64,000 nt of DNA. Origin: Hygrocybe punicea. Taxonomy: Eukaryota; Basidiomycota; Agaricomycetes; Agaricales; Hygrophoraceae. Below are positions 32,939-45,700 of this stretch, piece by piece. The notes beneath the pieces are model-generated. The model worked only from the letters and a program-made list of their open reading frames with translations. It did no database searches and was not told where the DNA came from. Positions within the stretch are counted from its first letter, which is position 1; each line of letters starts with the position of its first letter. The position numbers and the translations under genes were made by a program. The stretch lies in assembly GCA_963556145.1 (NCBI GenBank), contig OY744468.1, positions 6,324,001-6,388,000 on the forward strand. Reading direction: 5' to 3'.

Positions 32939-33799
32939 ATGTGCTCACTTTTCCCAACTCATCCAAGGGTGCATTCATCACCCATTGTACCACCCTCTGA
33001 GTCAAGCTCAGTCTCTGGCTCCAGTCCTGGACTTTCCCATGACTCTCATGTCCACTCTCAGGCGAGTCCACATTCTGATAGCCCCAACTCCTCAACTTTT
33101 GTGAACTGCAACTCATCCCCGAAGTTCCTCTCTAGTTCATCCATCTCTGGCTCCTCACCCCATTCTGATCCTTTTCAAAGCCAAAATCTTCTGATTTTGC
33201 CACATTTCTCACCAAGCTGCTTTTCTCCCACATCCACCCACTTGCCATCTCCCTTGCCATCTCCCTTGCCTGTCCATTCTGCATCACCAAGCAGCACTAC
33301 GAGTTCTCTCATCTCCCATGGCACAACCATCCTTCTATTGGAAGATGAGGATTTAGATGACTTGAGTCACCTTGAAAAAATCCTATCGGTATGTCATAGA
33401 CCTGAAGAAATTCACACATGCTTACTTTACTCAATACAGTCCATCCCTCTTCCCATTGACCGAGAGTATGCTGTCCATTTATCAGATGCTGTGGCTATGA
33501 AGAAGAAAACATTGACGCTAAAACGTAATCTAGCTCATGCCCAACTACGGGAGGCACAGTTGTATATGAAACTCTGCAACATGAAGGCAAAGTTGGCTGA
33601 TAAAAGGCTATCTGTGGCAGATATTCATGTGTTGCACATCAATTGGGTGATAACTAAAAGTAGGCATGAGGAACTATTGTCGACTCAAGCTGTACCAGTC
33701 CATTCAGATGGAGGTGAGTGCCAGTGGATTATCTTTGCCCTTCACAGCCCATTGATCCCAAATGTTAGCTGCACATTATGTGAACACATTAGACGGTGA
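32939..33799 (+). CDS. Ser/Pro-rich protein with helical C-terminal region
   Basis: 286 codons are open. Residues 1-130 are Ser, Pro and His rich and look disordered. An acidic patch LLLEDEDLDDL follows at about 132-142. Residues about 180-245 are Lys/Leu/Ala-rich and predicted by eye to be helical or coiled coil (KKKTLTLKRNLAHAQLREAQ). A GTGAGT donor at 33,713 suggests exon 1 ends after the codon region SDGG, and that the last 28 codons are intron. It is divergent from the Plavaka gene with only 99 bp between. It may be an accessory gene of that transposon or an unrelated host gene. I do not recognise the family. Confidence 0.5.
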   Translation: MCSLFPTHPRVHSSPIVPPSESSSVSGSSPGLSHDSHVHSQASPHSDSPNSSTFVNCNSSPKFLSSSSISGSSPHSDPFQSQNLLILPHFSPSCFSPTSTHLPSPLPSPLPVHSASPSSTTSSLISHGTTILLLEDEDLDDLSHLEKILSVCHRPEEIHTCLLYSIQSIPLPIDREYAVHLSDAVAMKKKTLTLKRNLAHAQLREAQLYMKLCNMKAKLADKRLSVADIHVLHINWVITKSRHEELLSTQAVPVHSDGGECQWIIFALHSPLIPNVSCTLCEHIRR

Positions 33800-34621
33800 C
33801 CAGCTGGTGATATACTTGGACTAATATCTCTGCCTTTCTATCCTTTTTGGGTGAATATACTTTATCCATCTGTTTTCATTTCTTACTTCCCATTGCTTCT
33901 GACAGCATTATGTATTGTTATTGTCGGTAAGAATATTTCCATCTGATTCGCTCAGCATTGATTTTAATCATTTTTGGCCAGACCAAAAAAATATGACACT
34001 CACTTGCTTGCCCATTCTTGACTTCTCATCTGACACCATCTATTTTTGGTGCTGCATTCTTTATTTCTGTTGCCTTCGATCCATCTGCCCCTTCTCACAC
34101 CTTCCCTTTCAAGTTCCTAACCCAGCAATTTAGCCCCCTTGCCCTATAGCCTTTATACTCCACCATGTGTATATGGCCGTCTGCCAACCTATCACATAAT
34201 ATGTATCTGACATTTAATCAATTGGCTGCATGGATGCAGTGGCCCATCAACTGATTCCAAAATTAACTGCTCTGGCAGCCCTTGACCAGGTTGCTGTCAA
34301 GCAATACATTTGCTGTCCATTTCGTAAGCTTGGCTACGTCATTTATCCGGTGCTATATTGACTTCAATTTATCAATGGTTTAGATGAAACCAATACGGCG
34401 AAATAGAAAATTTTCAAGGCACATCATTGTCATCATTCGTTATGTATCCTTGTCTGGTATGCAATTGGTAAGGGCAAAAAATTCTCCAGAAAATTCCATC
34501 GCTTAACTAGAAATATGCTGCAGTTGTCAGCCTATAAATTCACAATCTCCGCCTGCCCCAGCTCTCTTCGCCCTTTTTCTATCACTCACACCTGTCAACC
34601 AGTACCTGAACACCACCAGCA
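33800..34621. other. No recognised gene
   Basis: CT-rich and AT-rich sequence that may hold the 3' exon of the preceding gene and the promoter of the next. No repeat or RNA gene was seen. Confidence 0.4.
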
Positions 34622-37600
34622 ATGCCTCTTGTAAACAATTCTGTGCCCCATCGCCGCATTGGCGCCCGTCCGATCATGACTGTTGTGCCACAGGCCACTG
34701 ATCATGAATCTGAGAATTACGCGACTCAGAAAGGCCAAGGTCCTGCTCCCAAACGTGTATCCCCTACTGAGGTTTCACAGGATAAAGGTCTGTCCAGAAT
34801 CCACTTGAGGCAGTCAGTATAACCTTTCCTGTGTAGAAAACAAGGGTCAATTACGTCATTCCATTCAGCCAATGAAAGGCAAAGGTGGCTTAGAGTGCCT
34901 GCAAAACATGTCTGAGGCTGTAGTTAAAGGGACCAGAAAGCACAAGGGTGGTCAACTTGACAACATCCTGGAATTGACTCCTCCAAACCCGATGGCTCCT
35001 TCGCAGTCAAAGACAAAGAAGCATCACATTGGCAAGGTTTGTACTTGTGAACACTTTGTCGGAATGTATCTGTATTAATCTCCATATTCAGGAGAGTACC
35101 CTGCCGGTTGCACCAGCTGCATTGCTTCCAATACCTGCACCTACTCAACAGCCAGTCCATATTGTCCCACCTGGTTCTGAGCCAGTCTTGCAACAGTCAA
35201 CCTTTCGCTTTGGATTCAGAATGCCTCCTGCTTCTACTTCTTGTCCAGTTGATCAATCTCACATCGTTTCACAACCTCCTTCATCTCGCCTCACTTCTGT
35301 TGACCCAGCTCATATGCCACATATGCATTCTGGTCATGTTGGGACTGCTCAAAATGAGCCAGCCCAGCCTGGGCAGAACGATGTCTTGACTCCAACTCCT
35401 GCTACCATCAATCAATCTTATTCAAGTGTTACTCAAGTGTGGGTAGATCTTATTGTCGATACTGATCATTTGATTGATTTTGTACATCAGGTCGGCTGCA
35501 GTCATTGATCCTCGGCTTCTGCAGGAATCAGGTATGGAGGTCAAAACTTCAGGAATTCAGCTCTGACTATGTCCCAATTCCAAGTTCATGTTAGCATGGC
35601 ATCACGTCAATGAGAAGATGATCCAGCTGCCAAACAGAATGCCGGCATTGCTTCAGCAAGGAGTCAAGAAGCAACTGTCACACAACATCACACACGACCA
35701 TTACCTGTACACTTTGACCAAAACAATTCCCATGACAATATTAATGCCTCTTGTGACCAAGTCAATGACTCTTACGACCAACCTCATGACTCTTACGACC
35801 AACCTCATGAGTCTTACAGCCAACCTCATGAGTCTTACAACCAACCTCATGACTCTTACAACCAATCTCATGACTCTTATAACCAATCTCATGACACTTA
35901 TGACTGAATTCACAGATCCCCTGCCTTCACCAACCAGCAGACGAATGTTTCCCAGAATCCAGGCAACATGGCCAATGACATATTTCTCAGTGTGCACAGA
36001 CACTTTCTCAGATTCTATTGAGTGATATTCTTCCCTTTAGAACCAGGATTTGATCAGTCTCCATCCAAGGATGAACGCATCACTGAAGATTCATTAAGGG
36101 ATTCCAATGTCGTAGAACATACTGTATCTGCCCTACATCACCTCAATGATATACTGACCACTGCTGGACATAGAATCACAGAGGCAAGGGCATGCACAAG
36201 GTGAGCACCCTGATTTGAGCATGACAAGGTTTGGATTATTTTCCTGCTCGAATAGAACATGCAGAACTGGAAGCAGCAAATGTAAGTGAGCTCCTTATCT
36301 GCATGCCTCATTAGTAAAGTCATGTATGCACAGGATGATCAGGAAGACGATGTATATGATGTTGTTGCTAGTTTCCATCAACGGAATCGAGTGCCAAAAC
36401 CCCCTGATCCTGCACGTCTTCGAGAAATTCGACAATTGGCTTGACCATCTGTGACAGGTCATGAATCAATTGATGAAGACATGGAGAATGACAGCGATAT
36501 GAGAACCACAAATCAGAACAGAGCAAGGCGTCACTCTCAATGTGCCTACTCAAGAACAATGAGCAATCCAAAGAGATTCCGGTTCTATCCGCCTATGTGG
36601 AGGGGAATCCTCAAGTCTGCCAAGAAGAGGTTTCACATTTGGATGGTGACAGAGTGTGCATTCCCAATCCCATCGAATCCTGAACACCAAAAGGCTGCAG
36701 CAGATTGCATCCATGACACCTTATCCAAACACGAAAGCGATGAAGGCCTTGTCAAGCCTGGTATGTTTTCTTGATCCTGAATTCACTCTTAACTGCTGAT
36801 TATATGCGTCATACAGGATACTGGCCTGAATACGAATCAGGCATGGTTCACTATGTACGTGTCATTTTGTCATACAGGCCACCACTCATTCTAGGTCATA
36901 GTTGCTTGCCGATCGATCAACTTTCTGCAGTGAAATCAAGGCAAGGGCCAAACCAATTGTCGAGCACCACTATCACATCTTTCCTGATGAAGAAATACAT
37001 GGCCAGTGGGAGTTTATGGCCATGATTGCCAACATCATCAAGGACCTCTTGAAAGGTGGAAAGTTTCTCCGTCGTGTGCATTTGGACAATCAGGTGCGGT
37101 ATCCTGACTTGTCCCTATTCTATCTTACTTGACACTAGTTGCCCAGGGCCGCACTGACAACTTGATGCATTCAGCCATCATCGACTTGTGTTTGAGCTTC
37201 TATGGACCTGGCAAATTGGCGTCGCTGTTTCTAGAGAAATTTGAGAAGGAGGTTCCTGTGAAACTCATTGCCCTGGTTGCTACAGTGGTTTGTAGACTCA
37301 TAGGAGTGACCTGACAGATTGCTCAACTGACATACAGATTAAATGTTGCTTGCGTGCTTATGATCAAGGCTACTGGGATGATGAACATGAATTCTCTGGC
37401 CCTGTTTACGCTAGCACCTACTATGGGATTGTCAACCTAATTGACAAGATGCAGCGTGATCCCTACCATTGGAAAAAATTCTGTGCCACTCATCAACCCT
37501 GGGCTAAGATGGCTGTGTTGAGTCCTGTTCCATTCTCTCTGATATATACAGTAGACTTCATACTGGCAGCAAGATGGAAAAAGATGATGACCTTGAGTTG

Positions 37601-37652
37601 GTCCTGGACTAAGTGGTGTGCTTCAGCACAATATATTGACTCTCTTGATTAG
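34622..37652 (+). pseudogene. DUF6532-like gene, multi-exon, probably decayed
   Basis: The C-terminal half reads like the DUF6532 domain of agaricomycetes. It runs FYPPMWRGILKSAKKRFHIW, then GYWPEYESGMVHY, then EIKARAKPIVEHHYHIFPDE. Next come GRTDNLMHSAIIDLCLSFY and IKCCLRAYDQGYWDDEHEF, and it ends STYYGIVNLIDKMQ. The blocks are separated by GT-AG introns of about 45-70 bp near 36,766, 36,856, 37,095 and 37,288. The N-terminal half is a disordered Pro/Gln/Ser-rich region, as in the family. There is an in-frame TGA at 36,442-36,444 (QLA*PSV), another near 35,611 (SRQ*EDDP) and a frame change after the heptapeptide repeat at 35,904. These argue for a pseudogene. The family's function is unknown. 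Confidence 0.6.
35767..35904 (+). repeat. Six and a half 21-bp units encoding DSY(D/N)QPH
   Basis: Units such as GACTCTTACGACCAACCTCA plus T repeat six times, then a partial. They read (D/E)SY(D/N/S)Q(P/S)H in the frame of the DUF6532-like gene. Most changes between units are single transitions. Confidence 0.8.
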
Positions 37653-37659
37653 TTCACTG

Positions 37660-38890
37660 CTTCACACTCTTTCCATCTATCGAAATCTGATTTATCCCTG
37701 ATCCCAAGTCCAAATTGTTGCCATTTCTTGCTATTTAGGTTCCCCATTGCAGTGCTGGCCATCTTTCATCCTTTCCATCCTATATGTTTATACTTTCATC
37801 ATATGTAGATTGTGAAATCAATTGATTCTGATACCAATTGCATGGGAGAGCCTGAGTGCATCGAGGGTCAGATCTGCCTGATACCTACCCAAAATTGGAC
37901 ATTGCGTATGTTGTCGAGCCCTTGCTAGCTTTGGTATGAATCTATAAAGTCCTATGTAGGTGACAAGGTGTTCTATAGAGCATTACGTGAGGGGGGGGGA
38001 TTCCTATGGCGCTATGAATGCTATTGCACCTATGACAACGCTACCTAGTTCTAATTTGAGCCCCAGGTTTTGCTGATGTAGAAAGTCCTGATGTGTAAGT
38101 AACCGAGTTGCTGAACAGGCAGTATTACTATCTTACTAACTTAGGTCACGCCATCACACGCCATTGTTCCGAGTCCGAAGTATTGAGGCTCGGTCTTACA
38201 ATCGGTTGCATAAAGATTGAGAAACACAATCCGCAAAAGCTTGTTTGTCTAAGTTTGCAATAGGGTCTGGCGTGACTTTTCCCTTAGTCACACCACCACT
38301 TGTTGACCATCAGTATCAACTTGTGCTCGCTGATTGTGGCCTGGCACCAAGAAGACTGTATGGCTAGAGAAATCGTGAACCTTGTAGGATGTAGTCAGAG
38401 TACCGTATACAGGGTTATCTGATACTGTGAAGACACTGGCATAATGATGAAAATCAAAGAATACCATACCAATCCAACTTGGATTGTTGAGCCAACCATC
38501 AGAGGGGTGGCTCAGCACATTCTCCTTATCATTTTGGATGTACAGTGGAGGAAATCCCCTCTCATGAGCAGCACTGGACAGGCGAGAGTGGGTTTGGGAA
38601 TGAGAGCATCATCCTACCCACTGATAAGATGATGTGACTGATCTGTGACGATGTGTGACTGGTCGTGACAAATTGCTAAATCAAGGTTATGGCAAGCTTA
38701 GACAAACAAGTTTTCTCAATCTTTATGGTTTCAATTTTCTGGTTAGAAGTAAAATGAGAGAGCAGATACGAAAAAAAGCATTGTGGGTGGAAGCGGGGCT
38801 TCAAATTGAAACTTTAATTAAACAGCCTCAACGCGAGTCGACAAATACCATGCCCCTGTGGTCCAAGCGGTCATTTTCTAACATTGAAAA
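37660..38890. other. No recognised gene
   Basis: Only short open frames lie here between the two pseudogenes. The last part may include the decayed 5' end of the DDE transposase. Confidence 0.4.
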
Positions 38891-38939
38891 CCTTGGGGCC
38901 TATGCTAGGAAGAAGGTTCACAGAGCAGATAAAGAAAAT

Positions 38940-41087
38940 GTGAGTAGCCATGCAACAGTCTGAGAGAGAGGAGAATCTTACCATGCAGAAGATTGTGCCA
39001 GCCATACATCCAGGACTCCAAAAGGATCCAGGATAAGGAACCCAACACCCTGCATCTGTGCCACTTGCAAGGCATCCATATTGCAGGATGTGAGCCAAGC
39101 CAACAAAGATGACATAGCACATTGTGCCGGTGGCGATGGTGGCCAAAGTGGCAGGCCCGATTCTGACACAGAAGTGGGTGGCAAGAATGGTGTTATCTAT
39201 CGAGATCAATATATTGCCAACTCACAGAGTGTCGTCTGGTTTGAGGGATCAGAAGAAGTCGAGAGAGGCAGTGTGGAAGTTGGTATAGGCAATGTCCCCT
39301 ACCATGGCAAGAAATACTTGCAGCGTTTGCCTCCCAGTATTTATACTGCAAAAAAAGCATTAGTCGACATCAGGTTGCTCTTGAAACCCCCAAGAACAAA
39401 AGGGGGTGGATACAAAGATCCTGACCTTGACACATTTTTATGCAATCGCTTGGAGATGATGTGCCTATTCTTGGTTGCATATACGGATCCCATTCACAGT
39501 CACCCCTGGATTGCAGCATCATTGACAGCAGCATGTGGAATGCAAAAAGGCCACTATTCCAGAACATATTCAGCAGAACAGTTACGAAAATAGACGTGGG
39601 CCTACATTGATGACCTGAAATCCCTCCCCATAAATCTCTACGGCACCTGGAACAAATCATTGATTGATGACGAGGATCTCGCCTATGATTTGCAGTTACA
39701 TCTGCAAGTGATCGGGAAATATGTGAAGGCTATGGATATCATACAGTATTTGGCAGCTCCAGAGGTGAAAAAGAAATACAACCTCTCCAAAAATATCTCA
39801 CTTGCAATGGCACAACGTTGGATGCAAAGACTCAATTATCGATGGACAAAAACTCCTGGTGGTCAGTATGTGGATGGGCACGAAAGAGCAGATGTGGTGG
39901 CTTACAGGCAAAATGTTTTCCTGCCAGCATGGTCTGCACTGGAACCACGAATGCGGACTTGGGAAAAGGATCCAGACAATGCCAGCGTGTTACTTGAGGT
40001 CATTCCAGATGGCCGGAATGTAGTTGTGTGGGTCCATGATGAGTCAACCTACTATGCCAACGATCGCAGAACTGTCCAATGGGTCCGAAAAGATGAAACA
40101 GCAACACCTTGTGCTAAAGGAGAAGGAGCATCCCTGATGTTAGCCGATTTTGTGTCAGCGGAATATGGATGGCTATGATCTCCAGATGGTGAAGAATCTG
40201 CCCGAGTTCTTTTCAAACCTGGGAAATCACGCGATGGCTATTTTACCAATGAGGATATCTTGAGGCAGACAGACCGGGCGATCAACATATTACAAAAGTA
40301 TTATCCAAATGAAGACCATGTTTTCATCTTCGACAATGCACCGACTCAACTAAAACGTGCTCCCGATGCACTGTCAGCTCGCAAGATGCCAAAAGGGATC
40401 CCGAAGGATGGAAAGAATTGGGGGGTGCCTGCATTGGTGGTTGGGCTTGATGGAAAGCCTATTCATGGGGCTGATGGGAAGGTCCTGAAGGAGATTGTGA
40501 GAATGGCAGATGGATGGTTCAACAGAGTTGCACAGTCATTCTATTTCCCACCAGGACACAAACACGCTGGGGTTTTCAAGGGAATGCAACAAATCCTGAA
40601 GGAACGTGGCTTGACACAAGAGGCCAATCTTTGGGCTGAATGCCACAACTTCAAGTGTGAGAATGGTGCCACTGCATGCTGCTGCTGTCAAGTTCTTTAC
40701 AATCAGCCAGATTTTGTCAATGTTGTGTCACAGTTGGAGACATTTTGCTGGTCCCGAGGGTTTACTGTTTTATTTTGGCCAAAGTTCCACTGCGAAATCA
40801 GCATGATTGAACCATGCTGGGGTTTCTCAAAATGGCTCTATCGCCAGTACCCTGTGTCATCAAAAGAAGCTGACCTTGAACTGAATTTGGTCAGGTCCCT
40901 TGATTCAGTTCCAATCACAAGCATGGCGGTGAGCACCTTTCTATTGTACATAATAATACAAGCTTACTTGTGCAGCTTCTCCATGCGATGCCGCCGATTT
41001 ATGGATGGATATCGCAAAGGGCTGAGTGGAAAACAGGCAGCATGGGCCACCAAGAAGTACCATGGTCACCGAATGTTTCCGGTGTAG
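38940..41087 (+). pseudogene. IS630/Tc1-related DDE transposase, two nonsense codons
   Basis: The reading frame shows the usual layout of a common basidiomycete DDE transposase. A disordered N-terminus is followed by a helical region, then WVHDESTYY (catalytic Asp codon 40,038), FIFDNAPTQ (Asp 40,332) and FHCEISMIEPCWGFSKW (Glu codon GAA at 40,809). A Cys-rich ACCCCQVLYNQPDFVN motif lies between the second Asp and the Glu, and the protein ends GLSGKQAAWATKKYHGHRMFPV. The catalytic residues are kept, but TAG at 39,591-39,593 (LRK*TWAYIDD) and TGA at 40,176-40,178 (YGWL*SPDG) interrupt it. A short intron with donor GTGAGC near 40,929 precedes the last exon. The start and the element ends are uncertain. 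Confidence 0.82.
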
Positions 41088-42290
41088 ATGCGGGTTCGGG
41101 GTGGCTTCGGAACTATATAAAGAAGAAATAATAAAGATCCTAACCAGTGGGTGTCAGCGTAGAAGTGACTGGATAAATCAGTGTCGGGAATAGTAGTAAA
41201 AGGAAGGGAATGTTAGTAATAGTAAAGCCGCCGCGTAAAACTGGACTAATAACGACGAATCCAGCGATGAATGGAGTGAAAATGGACAAATAATGAAGAA
41301 CCCGACGATGCCGATGATGTCGGGTACGGCGGGTCAGGTCGGGTTGGGTCGGAAACGATGAACAAATATACGGAAACAACGATAAAGACGATGAAGAGGA
41401 CTATAAAAAGCTAAGGGTCTACATGGACGAGCATTTGAAGGGATTAAAAGGCGATTCTGACTAAAGGGAAACGGGGACTAATGGTATCTTTTTTTTTTTG
41501 TACGGTCGTCAGGGACTGTTTTTATAGTACAGGAAACAGTAATCTACTTTCGGACATGTCTACTTCGGCCGATAGAAACTACAAAGAAACACTGGAATGG
41601 GGAAGTGGAAAGGGGGGTTGCAAAGCAACGAAGACAGGAAAGTGGAGGGGAAAACGAATATCCATGAAAAAGATGGAAAAGTCCTACATATCTCCGAAAG
41701 GACGAGGGGATGCATAAATAAGGTAAATCCGAAGTCGGGGATTGAGTCCGAAGAGATCCATCTCCTGGAATTGGAACTCCGAGGCGTTTGAGGCTGCCGG
41801 ATTTAGCCCAAAAGCGGCCATCACAAAGCGGCATGTGTCGGGTTACGTTGGTCACATCACTTCACATCACGTCACATCACGTCGGGTTACGTCAGGTTCG
41901 AATGCAAGTCGAATGGCAGCATTGGGTTGGTCCGGATTCGTGATATATCGATGATACGGACTCAGAGGGACGTCGACCCTCTACACCGGAAAGTCTCTTC
42001 CAAGATCTTGCAGCAGCTAATATAATTTAGGTAGCATTCTTACTTATTGTAATGGCCGAATAAAGCTCCGCTCGGCATATGGAGTCATCACACTTAGTGT
42101 CACATCACGTGGGATTACTGGATTATGGATGAGGCATATCTTACAAGGGGTCGACGTGTGGCCGCGTCTTACAGGGACCTTGCTTGTTGAAGGTGACAAA
42201 TTATTTACATCTATTTGTCTTTGACAGAGAATTATGGGGGGGATATGACCTTGCAAGCAAGGTGACCAACTGAGCATGCCAAGTAGATCA
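41088..42290. other. No recognised gene
   Basis: Contains CACATCAC(G/T)T direct repeats at about 41,855-41,890 and scattered CGGGT words. AATAAAG near 42,060 resembles a polyadenylation word. A solo LTR is possible but no ends were found. Confidence 0.4.
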
Positions 42291-42303
42291 CTTGTGCCAG
42301 AGG

Positions 42304-42321
42304 GCCATTGCTTTGCATGGC
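42304..42321 (-). mobile_element. 3' terminal hairpin of the lower Helitron
   Basis: GCCATTGCTTTGCATGGC is identical to the hairpin at the 3' end of the upper Helitron and lies downstream of the lower Helitron's coding region on the same strand. The expected CTAG is absent. CTGG on the minus strand (42,297-42,300) is the nearest CTRR word but sits closer than in the other copies. The terminus may be mutated. Confidence 0.6.
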
Positions 42322-42718
42322 ATATCCGAGTCCCTCCTTATTTCTGTCATAATGTCTTACCATAGAAGAATATTTTATATGATACTATCTACCAACACTA
42401 CTACTAGTACTGATGAGAGCTGGGCATGCCTAGGCACTATCACAGATATACCTAGGTAAAACAGCCTGAGACTCAAACTCACAGGTAAGCAAGACAATTT
42501 CTGGTGGTCACACCCACCCAGGTGATGAATACATGGGTATGGGGTGTAATGTGTACTACAAGACATGATGTATACAGACAAGGGATATACTAATCAGAAT
42601 CAACTACTGTGATCTCCACAGCTATATTTTTCTGTGATGAAACAATGGACATGTACATTGAGGTCTGGCATAGTACTTAACAATAAAGAATAAATGTACA
42701 GTATGATAAGAACAAATC

Positions 42719-45700
42719 CTACACAAGAGCATATATTAAGAGACATGGTTTTTTGGACCTGCAGACATTTAGAACAACATCTTTCAAGTTCCCTTCATAT
42801 TCTGTAAATCTCCCAGTATCCATTCCATCATGAAACCAAACCAAACCTGTTGGACTGATGATACGAGAAGTGAAGTGATCACCTCCATGATATATGATAC
42901 CTCTGAGACAATACTGACTTGGTTCTACATCTCCTTCAACTGGTACTGTCAAGTTATGATTTATAGTATTGGTTGTGGCAGATACAGAAAAGGTAAGTAA
43001 CTCAGGTGCTCTTGAAAAACTGAATTTTCTGAGTAATGACTGATCGCAAACAGTACACTTCATACCCAGGGAAATCACAAAGAGATCAATTTCATCCTGA
43101 ATGGATTCAAAGTTAAGTCTTCCAATATCTATATGGCAGTTACGTGATGCTGCTTGCTGTCTTAACACAGGATGGTGTTGGGGGCAATAAAGAGAAGATG
43201 AAAGAATAGGAATTTCAGTTGCCAACAAAGTATGTGAGATAGAGTCCACACTAGTAAACATTCCCCAAGGAAAGTTACTAGGTGCATACTGCTGTAGACA
43301 AAGCCTTAAACAATCTCGTACATTTTCCAAAGAGCACTCACCACTAGAATGTCTTGAAAAATCATTTGCCAAGACACCTAGGCATTGAGAATTTAATGTT
43401 CTGAAAATATCAGACCAGATAGTTCTATCATCCTGCCAGATGTTATAAAATATAGATATAATTGAGTCATATGCACAGCTATTATTACTCCAATAAGTAC
43501 CTATAGGAACATTCAGAGATATTATTGAAGTGTCTTCAATAACATGATTTGTCTTTAATTTCTTCCTCTGAGGAGCCACTCTTGAACCACTAACTTTTCT
43601 CTTAACAGCAGAATGTTGTCTAAATTGTGCTGATGATGTTCCTTGAGCAGTTACATGTTGTGACTTTGGAGTAGCAAGCTTTGGAACAATTTGCTTTTTC
43701 CCCAGAATTTTCCAAGGAATATCATTATTATCAGAATTTATGACAAATAGATCTGATTTACTCCAACGAATTGCCTTGTGTACATTTTCAGGCACATAAA
43801 ATTCACCCTTCCATTTTCTGAAGGAACTAATCATTGTATTCCTGCAATTACCAGTAACAGCCTTTGATAACTTACCTTCATATCTCAAATGAGATATTTC
43901 ATCCAGAAGTTCCAGTTCATGAAATTCCTGACGCAATGCACCAGAAGCACCTCCTGTTATTTTTCTTGCATCAAACCCTTGCAAAATAACAGTGCCTGAT
44001 GCTGAAGAACTCCGTGACAATGCAGTATAATATGACTGATGGGACTTGCTATTGTTGAGGTCTACTGCATTATAAGGACGTGTTTTTCCCTGGGAAGAGT
44101 AATCTGTCATTGAAAAATTAGGAAGCACCTCCACCTGACTACGAGATACAGTTATGGAAGAATCATCTGGCAAAGCACAATCCACAATAACACTTGATCT
44201 TGTTATGGGAACAACATTTTCAGGAAGTCCATTAAAATGGACAGTTTGTGGTGGATTAAGTAGCTTCACAAACAAGGTGTCCATTATTCTTTGACCTTTC
44301 AAACCTAATGCTGACTGCCAACAATGTACAATGCCTTCCTGGCCTCGAGTAATACATAACTCAGTGGCATTATTGTTACGAATAATGATGGGCATGCCAA
44401 CACAGATAGAAAGCTTACCTGGTATACATTTTGAATTTGAACTATGTGGTTGATGCCATAGAACATTCTGAATGTTATCTGACAAAGTAGAGACATTTTT
44501 AGTTACAGGATGAAATGAACCCTTTTCTTTTTTCCTTCCTTGTGAACTCAATGAGTCATCAGAGAAAAAATCAACCAAAGGCTGATTAGTCTCCTTGGAA
44601 AATCTCAAAGACCCCAGACAATTAATCTCATCTTTGTGAATATTAAGAGCAGTAATTATTGAAACTTCTCTGAACTCTTGATCTTTCACAGATAAACAAC
44701 CAGGCACATTACTTGAAATCCGTGATCTCAAAAATACAAGGTCTTCAGGAGTGCAAGATTTATATCGCATATTTGTTAAAGCATTTCTTAGTTGGCCATC
44801 TTCCTTTGTCTGAAGTCGTTGTCTCATATTTTCTCGTAATATTACAATGGTTGTAACCTGGTGCCACAGTGCCTTTCCAATAGCAGCTTCTTGATCAAGA
44901 TGGCTAGTGGGTGTAGCCCCAACTGTTCTACTATAGAGAGATGCACTTTCATGACCAAGTGCAGGGGGTAACTGTGCAAAATCTCCTGCAAAAATCATAT
45001 TTAGTCCACCCCAAGGTAATTCTGTTTCATTAAAGATCTTGGCCATTCTTGCACTGATACGATACATATCTCGACAGGATAACATTGACACTTCATCAAA
45101 GAAAATGTAATCAACACCTTGCAATCGTGATCTCAATTGTGCAAGTTGATTTTTTGATATATGCTCATCAGACTTATCATTTAGACCAAACATGTAATGA
45201 TATGTGGATCCTGCTAGTAAAGCAGCAGCAGTTCCAGTTGGTGCAACAATGACAAAGCGGTAAGTTTCATTTTGCAAAGCAAAAAACTGTACCAGTGCTT
45301 TTAAGACTTGTGTTTTACCAGTACCACCCATACCACCAATATGCATTTTCAATTGCTCAGAATTTCCAGCAGATATATGATTTGCAACAATCTGAAAAGC
45401 TTTTCTTTGACCTTGGTTTAAACTGAAATCTTTTACAATTCTGTCTATTACTTCTCTAGATTTACCAGCATAACCACTTTTTTCAAGATATGACTTATCA
45501 ACAATTTTGACATTATTATACATTGAGGCACATCCAAAGGATTGGCTGCTGGCATTACCTGGCAAGTTCTCTGCATGAAGGTCAAGTACAGCTTGCTTTT
45601 TTTTCTGTACTTCAGCTTTCCATTGACTTCCAGTTTTTATTATTTCAGGTGGGGCAGGTTGAATGGTTACTATCTCTTTGGATACAGCTTCTGTCCAACC

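Larger units (their letters stand above)
24322..33451. other. Right copy of the 9,130-bp duplicated segment
   Basis: It starts at the first base after the gap and continues into unique DNA at 33,452. Apart from one substitution noticed at 24,962, it carries the same features as the left copy, shifted by 9,230. Confidence 0.9.

Noticed and set aside
41100..42290. Possible solo LTR
   Set aside because: An AATAAA word and repeated CACATCACGT occur, but no TG...CA ends or target duplication could be found.
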